Part shown: positions 1-9,498 of the stretch, one piece after another | How the letters are laid out: each line of letters begins with the position of its first letter | Position numbering within the stretch: position 1 is the first letter of the stretch | Assembly (NCBI GenBank): GCA_030628905.1 | Contig: DAOVQB010000017.1 | Span: forward strand, 1-40,807 | Length of the DNA stretch: 40,807 nucleotides | Origin: DAOVQB01 sp023128935 | GTDB lineage: Bacteria > Eisenbacteria > RBG-16-71-46 > CAIMUX01 > WJJG01 | Direction of reading: 5' to 3' | The notes under the pieces: model-generated | The model's input: the letters and a program-made list of their open reading frames with translations, nothing else | Databases searched by the model: none | Told to the model about the DNA's origin: nothing | Made by a program: the position numbers and the translations under genes

Positions 1-1
1 G

Positions 2-1399
2 GCTGCCACGCCACCTCACGCTGCCCCGGCCACGGTCGTTGCGATCCAGGGAGCGCAAGCCCCGATCGATCTGGATGAAAGCATCCGCGAGGCGCTTGCT
101 GCCAACGCCGGGCTGCAAGCCGAGCGGGAGCGCCGCGGGGAGTTGAAGGGACTGATGACTCAGGCGCTTTCGACCGGATTGCCGACGATCGATCTCAACG
201 GCACCTGGCTGCGCAGCCGCGATCCAAGCTTTGCCTTCGATGAGACCTTCGGTGGCGATGGGTTCGGTGGGGATGGTTCATCAGCCCTGGATAGTCTGTT
301 CGGTGACATGAGCTTCCTACCAGCAGCAGAGGACATCCCAGCCCAGACCTACTGGCGCACAAGCGTGAATGCGCATTGGGAACTCTCTCCCAGTCTGATC
401 TACAACGCGGTTAGCGCTGCGGGCCTGGGGATTGAGCGCCAGGAGCTGCTGGTGGCCGAGGCAGAGCATCGCACCACAGAGGCGGTGATGACGGCTTATT
501 ATTCGGTGATCAAGGCCGGGGAATATGTCGCTGCGCTGGATGCCGATCTGGCCGCTCGCAAGGAATTCCTGGATGTCACCCGGCGCCGCTTCGGACTCGG
601 GCTCTCGACCACGCTCGATACGCTGCGGGCGGCCGTCTCACTGGCCAACCTGACGCCCCAGCGCCGCCGCGCAGCCCAGATGCTGCGTGATACAGGCGCG
701 CGGCTGAATATACTCATGGGTCGCGAGACCTTATCTCCGCTTGCGGTGTACAGCGGGATTCCGGTGGAGACCGATTCCATCGATCCTGCGGGAGCCGCTG
801 CACGCGTGCACGAGCGGCCGGACATTCGCCAGATGGATCTGTTCGTGGGAATGCTGCGCAAGAACCGCGGTGCCCAGAAGGCGGCTCACCAGCCTTCCCT
901 TTCGGCGGATGCCTCGTATGGCTACGTCACGAGGGATCTCGATGAGCTGACCGACAAGGGTCACGACTCCTGGAGCGCCAGTCTGACCCTCAAGGTGCCG
1001 CTCTTCGATGGACTCCTGACCAAGGGCAAGGTTCAAGAAACGGAAGCTTCCATCCGCCGGGTGCGATACGAATATGAAGAGGTCCTGCGCCAAGCGCGAC
1101 TCGAGGTGCTCTCGCTGCTTGGAGATCTGGAGGCGGCGCGCGCCAACCTCAGTGCCTCGCATCTCAATATGACGGCGGCCGAGGATGCACTGCGGCAGAT
1201 GACGCTGCGCTATGAGTTGGGCAAGGCCGACTACATCTCTGTCCTCCATGTCCAGACCGAGAGATCCCTGGCCCGTAGAAACCTTATACAAGCGCGCAAT
1301 GAGGTGTTGACGCTGACCGCTTCACTCAAGCGGGCCATGGGCTTCGATCCCACGGTTCCGCTGCCGGAGGTCAGCAACTCAGCGGAAGGAAGGAGATAG
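2..1399 (+). CDS. TolC-family outer membrane efflux protein (5' end outside window)
   Basis: Outer-membrane channel of a tripartite efflux pump. The reading frame is open from base 2, and the family-typical segment PIDLDESIREALAANAGL lies upstream of the first ATG at 143. The gene therefore starts before the window, and 465 residues are visible. Two long helical hairpin segments (around 420-700 and 1040-1340) and a second-repeat segment with VPLFDGLLTKGKV match the duplicated OEP domain. The stop is 2 bases before the adaptor gene, and the RND permease follows, so this is the outer-membrane part of the operon. Substrate cannot be inferred. Family assignment is strong from the architecture and context; no signal peptide can be seen because the N-terminus is missing. 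Confidence 0.93.
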   Translation, partial: AATPPHAAPATVVAIQGAQAPIDLDESIREALAANAGLQAERERRGELKGLMTQALSTGLPTIDLNGTWLRSRDPSFAFDETFGGDGFGGDGSSALDSLFGDMSFLPAAEDIPAQTYWRTSVNAHWELSPSLIYNAVSAAGLGIERQELLVAEAEHRTTEAVMTAYYSVIKAGEYVAALDADLAARKEFLDVTRRRFGLGLSTTLDTLRAAVSLANLTPQRRRAAQMLRDTGARLNILMGRETLSPLAVYSGIPVETDSIDPAGAAARVHERPDIRQMDLFVGMLRKNRGAQKAAHQPSLSADASYGYVTRDLDELTDKGHDSWSASLTLKVPLFDGLLTKGKVQETEASIRRVRYEYEEVLRQARLEVLSLLGDLEAARANLSASHLNMTAAEDALRQMTLRYELGKADYISVLHVQTERSLARRNLIQARNEVLTLTASLKRAMGFDPTVPLPEVSNSAEGRR

Positions 1400-1401
1400 A
1401 C

Positions 1402-2598
1402 ATGCGCGATCATGTCAAGGCGGTGACTGCTGGAGGGTTCCTCGCGTCTGGCTTGGCAGCAGTCCTGGTCGGCTGCCTGTGCCTGACCTTGGGCTTGGCC
1501 GGGTGCGGGAAGGGCGAGAGCGCCGATGCGGTCTCAGCAGAGTCAGCCGAAGTTCCACGCAACGTGCGGGTGCTCAACATCTCCCCGACCGATCTCGAGG
1601 AATACCTAACCATCTCGGGTCCTGCCTATCCCCTGCGAGGCACCGATGTTAGTGCTGAGGAAAGCGGTCGGGTCGATGCCATCCCCCACGACAAAGGCAG
1701 CCTGGTGCGCGCGGGGAATGCGCTCATCGTTCTGGACCGCCGCCTGCTGGAAGCGCAGATGAACTCGGCCAATGCGTCGCGCGATCTGCAGGCATACAAC
1801 GAGGATCGCACGCGCCGGTTGCTCGAATCGAACTCGGTGAGCCGTATCGAGATGCTCCAGGCAGAAACCCAACTCAAGGCCGCTGAGGCCGCGGCGCGCC
1901 AGGCCGCGATCCGGTATGAGCGTGCAGTCATAAAAGCGCCGTTTGACGGCATGGTGACAGATCGTTTCGTGGAACCTGGCCAGTTGGTCACACCTGGAAT
2001 GCCCGTTGCGCGCATCATCGATCCCTATGTCTTGAAGCTGAAGGGCACCGTCACCGAACGCGATATCGCCCATGTTGTCAAAGGCAAACCGGCCAGTGTC
2101 GCTTTCGACGGTGTGGCGGGCGTTGCCGAGGGGCGTGTTCACTGGGTCGGCTTCGAGGCCGATCCGCTGACTGGGAAGTTCCAGGTTGAGGTGCGCATCG
2201 AGAACAAAGATCTCAAGCTACACCCCGGGGTCATCGGCCGTGCGCGGATCCTGAAGGCCCGCCACGAGGACGCCATCACGATCCCGCGCGACGCGATTGT
2301 CCTGCGTGCCGGCGGTCCAGTGGTATACGTCGCCGACGGGAGTGTGGCCCGCCAGCGCCCTGTGCGTCTGGGCGCCGATCAGGGGTTGATGGTCGTCGTT
2401 GAGAGCGGCCTGGAGCTTGGGGATCTGCTCATTGTGCGCGGCCAACGCGACATCCATGACGGATCGGCCATTCTCGTGCAGGAAAAGGCAGTGGCAGCCG
2501 ACGGGTCGCTGCCGGCCGATCCCAGTGTAGTCACCCAGGCCCACACCGTTTCGGAAGCCTGGCAGGATTCACCCAGCCGTGGTGGCGTCCAACGATGA
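1402..2598 (+). CDS. RND efflux periplasmic adaptor (MFP/HlyD family) lipoprotein
   Basis: Periplasmic adaptor that joins the RND pump to the outer-membrane channel. The 398-residue protein starts with a signal sequence and a lipobox (LAGC, Cys35), so it is probably a lipoprotein. The barrel-sandwich halves are at about 83-113 (GRVDAIPHDKGSLV) and 175-207 (IKAPFDGMVTDRFVEPGQLV). A short coiled-coil hairpin lies between them (about 115-170), followed by a beta-barrel and membrane-proximal domain. It begins 2 bases after the upstream TolC-like gene and overlaps the RND gene by 4 bases (ATGA), a translationally coupled operon. Substrate range is unknown. Confidence 0.95.
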   Translation: MRDHVKAVTAGGFLASGLAAVLVGCLCLTLGLAGCGKGESADAVSAESAEVPRNVRVLNISPTDLEEYLTISGPAYPLRGTDVSAEESGRVDAIPHDKGSLVRAGNALIVLDRRLLEAQMNSANASRDLQAYNEDRTRRLLESNSVSRIEMLQAETQLKAAEAAARQAAIRYERAVIKAPFDGMVTDRFVEPGQLVTPGMPVARIIDPYVLKLKGTVTERDIAHVVKGKPASVAFDGVAGVAEGRVHWVGFEADPLTGKFQVEVRIENKDLKLHPGVIGRARILKARHEDAITIPRDAIVLRAGGPVVYVADGSVARQRPVRLGADQGLMVVVESGLELGDLLIVRGQRDIHDGSAILVQEKAVAADGSLPADPSVVTQAHTVSEAWQDSPSRGGVQR

Positions 2599-5500
2599 AG
2601 ATCACCGACATCGCCATCAATCGCGCGGTCACAGTCTTTACCCTGATGGTCATCGTGATCGTCATGGGGGCCCACTCCTACATCATCCTGCCACGCGAAG
2701 CGTCGCCTGATGTGGAGATTCCCTTTGTGGTCGTCATCGCGCCCTACTTCGGGACCAGTCCTGAGGACATGGAGAGTCTCGTCACGCGCAAGCTCGAGCA
2801 GCAGCTCAAGGGTGTCGCCGATCTCAAGGAGATGACCAGCATCTCAGCCGAGGGCATGTCCCATGTGGTGCTCGAGTTCGACACTAATGTCGAGATGAGC
2901 GATGCCCTCCAGAAAGTCCGCGACGCGGTCGAGATGGCCAAGCCCGATCTGCCCCAGGATGTGCGCGATGACCTTCTGATCAAGGAGATCAGTTCAACCG
3001 ACTGGCCGATCATGCAGATCGTGCTCTCTGCGCCCTATGACCTCGTGCGGCTGAAGAAGGTTGCTGAGGACCTACAGGAGGAACTCGAGCGCGTCGAGGG
3101 CGTCCTGGCCGTCGAGCTGAACGGCGGGGTGGAGCAAGAGGTGCGCATCGATGTCGATCCCCAGCGCCTGCGCTACTACGATCTCGGCCTGATCGATGTA
3201 ATGGATGCCGTGCGGCTGGAGAACGTTACCATCCCCGGCGGTGAGCTAGGGCTCGGGACTTACGATTACCAGGTGCGCGTGCCGGGCGAGTTCGAGTCGA
3301 TCGATGTGATCCCCGGCATCTTGCTTAATCCTGGGGCGCTGACTCCAGTCTACATGCGTGATGTGGCTGAGGTGTCACTGGGCATCAAGGATCGCGAAAC
3401 GATCTCGCGCTTGAATGGAGTGGATGCCGTGACGCTCTCGGTGACCAAGCGCAGCGGGGAGAACATCATCCACATTGCTGATGAGATCCGCGCGACGCTG
3501 GCCGAACTTGAGGGCACGCTGCCGGCGGGCACGCAGCTTAAGATCACCAGCGACGTCTCAAGATACATTCGCGACATGGTCAGCGAGCTGGAGAACAATA
3601 TCCTGAGCGGTCTGATCCTTGTAATCGCGGTACTCTTCATCTTCTTGGGCTTCACGAACTCGTTTTTTATCGGGACCGCGATTCCCTTCTCGATGTTGAT
3701 CTCCTTCGCTATCCTGCGAGCGCTTGGCATCACACTCAATATGGTGGTGCTCTTCTCGCTCATCCTCGCCCTGGGCATGCTCGTCGATAATGCCATTGTG
3801 ATCGTCGAGAACATCTTCCGCTATCGCGTGCGCGGCAAGGGCCCCATCGAGGCCGCCCGCGAAGCCACACACCAGGTTTCCGGCGCCGTCATCGCTTCCA
3901 CGTTGACCACCATCTGCGCCTTTGGTCCGTTGATCTTCTGGCCTGGAATCATGGGCGAATTCATGAAGTTCCTGCCGATCACGGTCGTCGTGACATTGCT
4001 GGCTTCACTCCTGGTGGCGCTGGTGTTCAACCCCGTGCTCTGCGCGCGGTTCATGAAGGTCCCCAAGGGTGCTGGCACTAGCAAGCGCCCGGGCGATCGC
4101 CTACTGGCCGCCAGTTTGCGCGGCTACGAGCCTCTGCTGCGCTGGTCGCTGAACCATCGCGCGCTCACCCTGGGGGGCATGTTCACGGTACTGATTGTGG
4201 TATTTGCCCTCTTTGGGGTCTTCAACGCTGGCGTGGAGTTCATGCCGGACACCGACCCGACCTTCGCGCACGGAAACATCGAGGCTCCCAGCGGCACGCG
4301 CATAGAACTCAGCGATGCCTACACGCGGCAGATCGAGGCCGAGGTGGACAAGGTGCCCGAGCTGAGGGCCTATGTAGCCAATGTCGGCTCAGGTCAGGGC
4401 GGCCTTACCGGCTCCGGCGGATCGGCTTCACACCTAGCCACAATCGACGTGGAGTTCATACCGGCGGAAGACCGCAAGCTCTCCTCGCAGAGCAGCCTGG
4501 CTGAGTTGCGCCGGCGGCTGGAGGCGTTCACCGGAGCGAAGGTGTCCATCGAGAAGGAGGAGAATGGCCCCCCCACGGGGAAACCGGTCACAATCGAGAT
4601 CTCCGGCGATGATTTCCCGCGCCTAGGTGAGATCGCCGAGCAGGTCAAGGATCGCATCCGCGCTATCCCGGGGTTGGTCGATCTGCAGGACGATTATGAC
4701 CGCGGGCGGCCGGAGATCTGCGTGCGACCCTCCCTCGAGAAAGCGGCCAGATTTGGACTGCGGACGATCGATCTCGCCAGCATGATACGCACGGCGATCC
4801 ACGGCGAAGACGTCTCCAAGTACCGCGTGGGAGAGGACGAGTATGACATCGTAGTACGGTTGGCCGCGCCCGCGCGGCGCAGCATCGAGGACATCGAGGA
4901 TCTGACCGTATTCTATGAGGGCCAGCACATCCCGATCGCCGCATTTGCCGACGTGACCTATGATGCCAGCCTAGGTTCGATCAATCGTATTGATTCAGAG
5001 CGGGTGGTGACCGTGACCGCTGATGCGGCTGCGGGATACAATAGCAATGCCCTGCTGGCGGAGTCGCAGCGGCGGCTGAGCGACCTGCCGCTGCCTGCGG
5101 GCTATCACATAACCTACGCCGGAGAGACCGAGATGCAGGATGAGGCCCAGGAGTTTCTATCCGAAGCCTTCATAATTGCGCTAATGCTGATTATGCTCGT
5201 TCTGATCACGCAGTTTACCTCGGTGACAGTGCCCTTTGTCATCATATCGAGTGTCGTGCTGTCGCTGATCGGTGTGCTTGTCGGGCTTCTCATAACACGC
5301 ACGCCCTTCGGGATCATCATGACCGGAGTGGGAGTCATCTCGCTGGCCGGGGTGGTTGTGAACAACGCGATTGTGTTGCTGGACTTAGTCATCAAGCTGC
5401 GCCACGGCGGGATGGAGAAGATCGAAGCGATCGTCAAGGCCGGCCGCACCCGTTTTCGCCCGGTCATGCTCACGGCCATAACCACGATCCTGGGCCTCAT

Positions 5501-5780
5501 TCCGCTGACCACCGGCTTCTCAGTGAACTTCGGGGCGCTCTTGCGTGGTGATTTCCCGCACGCGGTGATCATCGGCGGCGAGATGGCTCAATGGTGGGGC
5601 GGGATGGGTGTTGCCGTCATCTGGGGGTTGACGATTGCCACTTTCCTGACCCTGGTCGTGGTGCCGGTCATGTACTCCTCGATCGACCCGGTGCTGCGCT
5701 TCCTGCAGCTCGTGCTGATCGATCTTCCGCTCCGGCCGCTGCGGCGCTCGCGGGCGGCCGCGGACGGCAGCGGGGCATGA
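2595..5780 (+). CDS. RND-family efflux permease (AcrB/HAE superfamily)
   Basis: Inner-membrane proton-driven pump of the tripartite system, 1061 residues and so full length for the family. Visible features are TM1 (about 10-32), a large periplasmic domain, a TM2-6 block with GMLVDNAIVIVENI near residue 394 (the conserved TM4 aspartate motif), a second periplasmic domain, and a second TM block ending near residue 1040. GVVVNNAIVLLD in the second half is the expected pseudo-symmetric partner of the TM4 motif. It starts inside the adaptor stop codon. It ends 22 bases from the convergent valS stop. I see no clear hairpin-plus-T-tract terminator in that gap. Family certain; substrate unknown. Confidence 0.96.
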   Translation: MKITDIAINRAVTVFTLMVIVIVMGAHSYIILPREASPDVEIPFVVVIAPYFGTSPEDMESLVTRKLEQQLKGVADLKEMTSISAEGMSHVVLEFDTNVEMSDALQKVRDAVEMAKPDLPQDVRDDLLIKEISSTDWPIMQIVLSAPYDLVRLKKVAEDLQEELERVEGVLAVELNGGVEQEVRIDVDPQRLRYYDLGLIDVMDAVRLENVTIPGGELGLGTYDYQVRVPGEFESIDVIPGILLNPGALTPVYMRDVAEVSLGIKDRETISRLNGVDAVTLSVTKRSGENIIHIADEIRATLAELEGTLPAGTQLKITSDVSRYIRDMVSELENNILSGLILVIAVLFIFLGFTNSFFIGTAIPFSMLISFAILRALGITLNMVVLFSLILALGMLVDNAIVIVENIFRYRVRGKGPIEAAREATHQVSGAVIASTLTTICAFGPLIFWPGIMGEFMKFLPITVVVTLLASLLVALVFNPVLCARFMKVPKGAGTSKRPGDRLLAASLRGYEPLLRWSLNHRALTLGGMFTVLIVVFALFGVFNAGVEFMPDTDPTFAHGNIEAPSGTRIELSDAYTRQIEAEVDKVPELRAYVANVGSGQGGLTGSGGSASHLATIDVEFIPAEDRKLSSQSSLAELRRRLEAFTGAKVSIEKEENGPPTGKPVTIEISGDDFPRLGEIAEQVKDRIRAIPGLVDLQDDYDRGRPEICVRPSLEKAARFGLRTIDLASMIRTAIHGEDVSKYRVGEDEYDIVVRLAAPARRSIEDIEDLTVFYEGQHIPIAAFADVTYDASLGSINRIDSERVVTVTADAAAGYNSNALLAESQRRLSDLPLPAGYHITYAGETEMQDEAQEFLSEAFIIALMLIMLVLITQFTSVTVPFVIISSVVLSLIGVLVGLLITRTPFGIIMTGVGVISLAGVVVNNAIVLLDLVIKLRHGGMEKIEAIVKAGRTRFRPVMLTAITTILGLIPLTTGFSVNFGALLRGDFPHAVIIGGEMAQWWGGMGVAVIWGLTIATFLTLVVVPVMYSSIDPVLRFLQLVLIDLPLRPLRRSRAAADGSGA

Positions 5781-5802
5781 CGAACAGTGGGGCTGCCGCG
5801 AG

Positions 5803-8397
5803 CTACGGATCAATCTCGGCGCGCACAGTAACAAGGCCCGCTTCAGGAACCCCTTCTACGGATTCGACGCTGCCGATATGAAGCATGCGTGAGATGTCAT
5901 CCAGGGCGGGCTCCAGCGCCTTGAGCGTGGCGGTGCGTGCTGTAATGATGACCTGCCGCACGGGAGCCTTCATGCTTCTATTGCCCTCAGCCTTGATTCT
6001 GCGGATAGCTTCAATGACCTCTCGGGTGGCCGCGTAGAGGCCGGATTCGCTTGGTGCAGGAACCACCGCAAGTTCCGCGAGCGTCGGCCAGGGACTGCGG
6101 TGCACGGATGGATGCATGTCGGCATCGCTTGTATAACACCAGTGCCAGATTTCTTCGGACAGGAAGGGCAGGAAGGGCGCGAACATCCGCACTAGCGCCC
6201 GGTGCGCAAGGCGCAGGGTCGAGGCGGCCGATAATCGTCCTCTGGTCAACTCCTCTTCATAGGTGCGAGGCTTGGCCAGCTCGAGATAGTTGTCGCAGAA
6301 TGTCTGCCAGAAGAACTCCTCTATGAGCATGAGCGCCTGGGCGTAATCGAAGCGGTCCAGGGCTTCGGTGGTCCGCTCGATGACTGGCCGCAGTTCGGCG
6401 ATGATCGCCCGGTCGGTTTCTGCGATGATCTTCCCCGGGCCGAGTTGCTCTGGGTCTATTTCACCAAATCGGCCGATGGCGAACTTGCTCGCATTGAAGA
6501 GCTTTGTGCATAGGCGCCGCCCGACCTTGAACACCTGCTCGTCATAGGCCGTATCGACCCCCAGCCGCGCGCGCGCGGCCCAATACCGCACGCTATCGGC
6601 GCCAAACTCATCCAAGAGCGGTTCTGGAGTGACGGCATTGCCATGGCTCTTCGACATCTTCTTGCGGTCCGGGTCGAGGATCCACCCACTGATGACGACG
6701 TTCTTCCAGGGGATCTCGCGTTCATGCATGTAGGCCTTAACAATCGTGTAGAAGGCCCATGTGCGGATGATCTCGTGGCTCTGTGGGCGGATGTCCATCG
6801 GGAACAACTTGGTGTGCCGATCCTGGTTGAGGACCCAGTGGGTGGCAATCTGCGGCGTCAATGAACTCGTAGCCCAGGTATCGAGAACATCCGGATCACC
6901 CGCAAATCCGCCCGGTTGATTGCGCTGCTCTTCCGTGTAGCCCAATGGCACGTCCTCGAGCGGATCGACCGGCAAGTCCTCGGGCTTGGGCAAGATGCGC
7001 TCGTCGTAGAGGACCTGGCCCTGGTCGTCGATCCGGAACCAGACCGGAATCGGCACGCCGAAGTAGCGCTGACGGCTCAGACACCAGTCCTGATTCAATC
7101 CCTCCACCCAGCGCTCATAGCGCACGCCCATGTATTCAGGGTGCCAGGCGATCTTCCTGCCCTGCGCGATGAGGGCTTCCTGCTTGTCGAGGATGCGGAC
7201 AAACCACTGCCGCGCCGGCACCAGCTCGAGCGGGTGCTCCCCCTTCTCAAAGAACTTGACCGCGTGAGTGATTGCCTCAGCCGGCCGGTCGACGACGCCT
7301 TCAGTGGATTCGGCGAGTTCAACGACGATGCGCTGCGCCGCATGTGCGGATTTGCCCTCGATCTGGGCATAGGCTTCGTTCGCCGCATCGGGGTTGAGGC
7401 TCTCCCAGCCGGGCTGGCCAAAGGTGACTGGCAGCAGGTGGCCATCGCGCCCAATGATCTGGCGCAGCGGGAAGTTGTACTGCTGCCACCACTCCACATC
7501 GGTCTGGTCCCCGAATGTGCAGACCATCACAATGCCAGTGCCTTTGTCTGGCTCAGCTTGCGGATCGGGCATGATCGGCACCGGGACATGGAAGAGTGGC
7601 GTAATGGCCTGCTTGCCAAAGAGAGGACGGTATCGTTCATCGTCCGGATGTGCCAATACGGCGACGCACGCGGGCAGGAGTTCAGGCCTGGTGGTGGCGA
7701 TCACAACTGCATCGCGGTCACCGTCCTGAATGCCGAACCGGAGATAGTGAAATGCGCTCTGGCGGTCCCTGTCGGCGACTTCCGCTTGGGCGATGGCGGT
7801 CTGAAAGGAGACATCCCACATTACCGGGCGCTCTGCCTGATAGACCTCGCCCTTCTCCAGTAGATCCAGGAAGCTGAACTGGGAGATCCGCCGGCAATGG
7901 TCGTCGATCGTCGAATACTCTTCCTCCCAGTCATAGGACAAACCCAGCCGGGTCCACAGGTGGCGAAAGGCTTCCTCGTCTTCCTTCGTCACCACCTTGC
8001 ACAACTGGATGAAGTTGGCGCGACTGATCGGCGTGGGGCGGCCCTTGCGCCCGCGCTCCGGATGGAGATCCGGATCATACGGGACGTGGGGTTCGCACTT
8101 GACGTTGAAGAGATTCTGCACGCGCCGCTCAGTCGGCAGGCCATTGTCATCCCAGCCAATGGGGAAGAAGATGTTCTTCCCGCACATGCGCTGGTAGCGC
8201 ACAACAAAGTCCTGGTGCGAGTAGCTGAACAAGTGGCCGACATGCAGCGAGCCGCTGACGGTGGGGGGCGGCGTGTCCACGACAAATGTCTCTTCACGCG
8301 GTCTATCGGGCTCCCAGGCAAACAGCCTGGACTTCTCCCAATGGTCTCGCCAAGCTGCCTCGACATCATGGGGCTTATATTTCTTCGGAAACTCCAT
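5803..8397 (-). CDS. valS: Valine--tRNA ligase
   Basis: Class Ia aminoacyl-tRNA synthetase that charges tRNA-Val and edits mischarged threonine. The 864-residue protein has the HIGH signature as HVGH (52-55), the WDDNGLPTE segment, the CP1 editing domain in the middle and KMSKS as KKMSKSHGN near residue 580, followed by the anticodon-binding domain. It is shorter at the C-terminus than E. coli ValRS, and no long C-terminal coiled-coil arm is visible. The combination of WDDNGLPTE and a short C-terminus resembles the actinobacterial or archaeal-like ValRS group (family knowledge). Start at ATG 8397 is supported by a GGGAG motif about 7 bases upstream. The start region carries a small direct duplication, listed separately. 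Confidence 0.97.
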   Translation of the reverse strand: MEFPKKYKPHDVEAAWRDHWEKSRLFAWEPDRPREETFVVDTPPPTVSGSLHVGHLFSYSHQDFVVRYQRMCGKNIFFPIGWDDNGLPTERRVQNLFNVKCEPHVPYDPDLHPERGRKGRPTPISRANFIQLCKVVTKEDEEAFRHLWTRLGLSYDWEEEYSTIDDHCRRISQFSFLDLLEKGEVYQAERPVMWDVSFQTAIAQAEVADRDRQSAFHYLRFGIQDGDRDAVVIATTRPELLPACVAVLAHPDDERYRPLFGKQAITPLFHVPVPIMPDPQAEPDKGTGIVMVCTFGDQTDVEWWQQYNFPLRQIIGRDGHLLPVTFGQPGWESLNPDAANEAYAQIEGKSAHAAQRIVVELAESTEGVVDRPAEAITHAVKFFEKGEHPLELVPARQWFVRILDKQEALIAQGRKIAWHPEYMGVRYERWVEGLNQDWCLSRQRYFGVPIPVWFRIDDQGQVLYDERILPKPEDLPVDPLEDVPLGYTEEQRNQPGGFAGDPDVLDTWATSSLTPQIATHWVLNQDRHTKLFPMDIRPQSHEIIRTWAFYTIVKAYMHEREIPWKNVVISGWILDPDRKKMSKSHGNAVTPEPLLDEFGADSVRYWAARARLGVDTAYDEQVFKVGRRLCTKLFNASKFAIGRFGEIDPEQLGPGKIIAETDRAIIAELRPVIERTTEALDRFDYAQALMLIEEFFWQTFCDNYLELAKPRTYEEELTRGRLSAASTLRLAHRALVRMFAPFLPFLSEEIWHWCYTSDADMHPSVHRSPWPTLAELAVVPAPSESGLYAATREVIEAIRRIKAEGNRSMKAPVRQVIITARTATLKALEPALDDISRMLHIGSVESVEGVPEAGLVTVRAEIDP

Positions 8398-8423
8398 CGT
8401 TGACTCCCATCGGAAACTCCATC
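8385..8423 (-). repeat. 14-bp direct repeat duplicating the valS start, creating an out-of-frame upstream ORF
   Basis: GATGGAGTTTCCGA occurs twice, at 8410-8423 and 8385-8398 (read on the - strand), 25 bases apart. The downstream copy is the true start of valS. The upstream copy provides a decoy ATG at 8422 that opens a 15-codon frame, out of phase with valS and ending in TAA at 8375, inside valS. The GGGAG that serves as ribosome binding site for the real start lies between the two copies. The duplication is directly visible. Any effect on expression is inference. Confidence 0.75.
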
Positions 8424-8457
8424 ACTAGTTCCCGGGTGCAATGCCGCTGAACCGTCT

Positions 8458-8763
8458 TCACCCAGCCCAGGCATCCCCAAGGCTGATTCGGGAAACACGC
8501 ATTTTCTCATCTGGGAGGCAGCTGAGCCAAGAGGAATACGAGGCCATTCGGACAGTGATCGCTTTGCCCAGAAAATCGATACCTCGATTGCCCGCCCTGG
8601 TGAAAGTCCCATCACCCAGTATGATCGTCACACCGTCGTGGGAAGAATCGATGGCTGCCTGAATGGTCGGGAAGGGTCCTACCCCGCTAGGATAAACGAT
8701 AACTGGAACCCCGAAGGTAGGGAGTTGGGCTCCGATATGACCTGTGGCTGTCGCACTGCTCAA
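8458..8763 (-). pseudogene. N-terminal remnant of a right-handed parallel beta-helix protein
   Basis: A 101-codon frame starting with TTG at 8763, overlapping the stop of the upstream gene. Residues about 24-70 (VYPSGVGPFPTIQAAIDSS, then GDGTFTRAGNRGIDFLGKAITVR) match the conserved entry strand of secreted beta-helix or pectate-lyase-like proteins, which are many times longer. Similarity stops abruptly after ITVR and the frame ends in unrelated sequence. There is no signal peptide. The simplest reading is a truncated remnant left by a deletion. A short functional protein cannot be excluded but looks unlikely. Confidence 0.6.
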
Positions 8764-9374
8764 TGAACAGCCTCGCCGTCACTGAACACTAGTCCCTCTG
8801 GATACCACTCCACGTCGAAGTCGGCGATGTCCCGGTGCGTCAGGGCCTCCCACTGTTCGGGCGTGAATCCCTGCGCGCACGTGGCCCAGTACTTCACTGT
8901 CCAAGTCGACGTCTTCCTGGCACCTATAGGATTCGCGACGCTGATGTGATCCTCGATCAGCATATGTCCCCATTCATCCCGCAGATGAAAGCAGGCATTG
9001 AATGCATCCACGTCCCGGTCGGTCTTGTTCTCGTAGCGGAAACGGATCCGCACGATATCGTCGAACATGCTGATAGCGTCGGCCCACATGTCAATGGAGG
9101 TCAGCACAATGACATCTCTGGCTCTGCCTCCGTCTGGCGGCCTGTGTCGGATCTTATAGAGATACCCCAGTAGCACAATGGCTCCCATCAGAGTGAATAC
9201 AACGAGCCTGCGGATTAGCACGGCCCGCGGTAGATTTCCCATGAGGTCAAGCGCGACCTTGACAATCCCTATTAAAGCAACCGACGCGAAGGTGAGGATC
9301 ATGAGGAACGCGATGGTGCCCACGCCGAAATCAAGCACCACCGGCAGAGCCGAAAGGACAATCATTGCCAGCAT
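8760..9374 (-). CDS. Membrane protein of unknown function with soluble C-terminal domain
   Basis: 204 residues. Three hydrophobic segments lie in the first 75 residues (about 1-20, 22-45 and 57-75). A mostly soluble C-terminal domain of about 125 residues follows, rich in beta-type sequence (IVRIRFRYENKTDRDVDAF, then DVEWYPEGLVF), which suggests a small Ig- or FxLD-like fold. ATG 9374 is preceded by GGAGGGG at a good distance. It lies between the lone PTS EIIA gene and the beta-helix remnant, on the same strand. I do not recognise the family. Codon usage and composition look like those of its neighbours, so it is probably a real gene. Confidence 0.75.
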   Translation of the reverse strand: MLAMIVLSALPVVLDFGVGTIAFLMILTFASVALIGIVKVALDLMGNLPRAVLIRRLVVFTLMGAIVLLGYLYKIRHRPPDGGRARDVIVLTSIDMWADAISMFDDIVRIRFRYENKTDRDVDAFNACFHLRDEWGHMLIEDHISVANPIGARKTSTWTVKYWATCAQGFTPEQWEALTHRDIADFDVEWYPEGLVFSDGEAVH

Positions 9375-9498
9375 TTCCCCTCCATTCTAAGTGGAACGTA
9401 CGGAGTCGCTGAATCGATCAATACTATATCCTGGAGATTGTCAAGGCGAGCGCATAGGCTGGAATCCACCGCTTGGTAGAGGTAAGGCTCCAGCACGT

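Noticed and set aside
6916..7863. 315-codon frame antisense to valS
   Set aside because: A shadow of a strongly conserved valS region, with no ribosome binding site and no recognisable domain.
9421..9444. TTGACA on the - strand as a promoter for the 204-residue membrane protein
   Set aside because: The only -10-like sequence (TATAGT) is 10 bases away, too short a spacer for a sigma-70 promoter.
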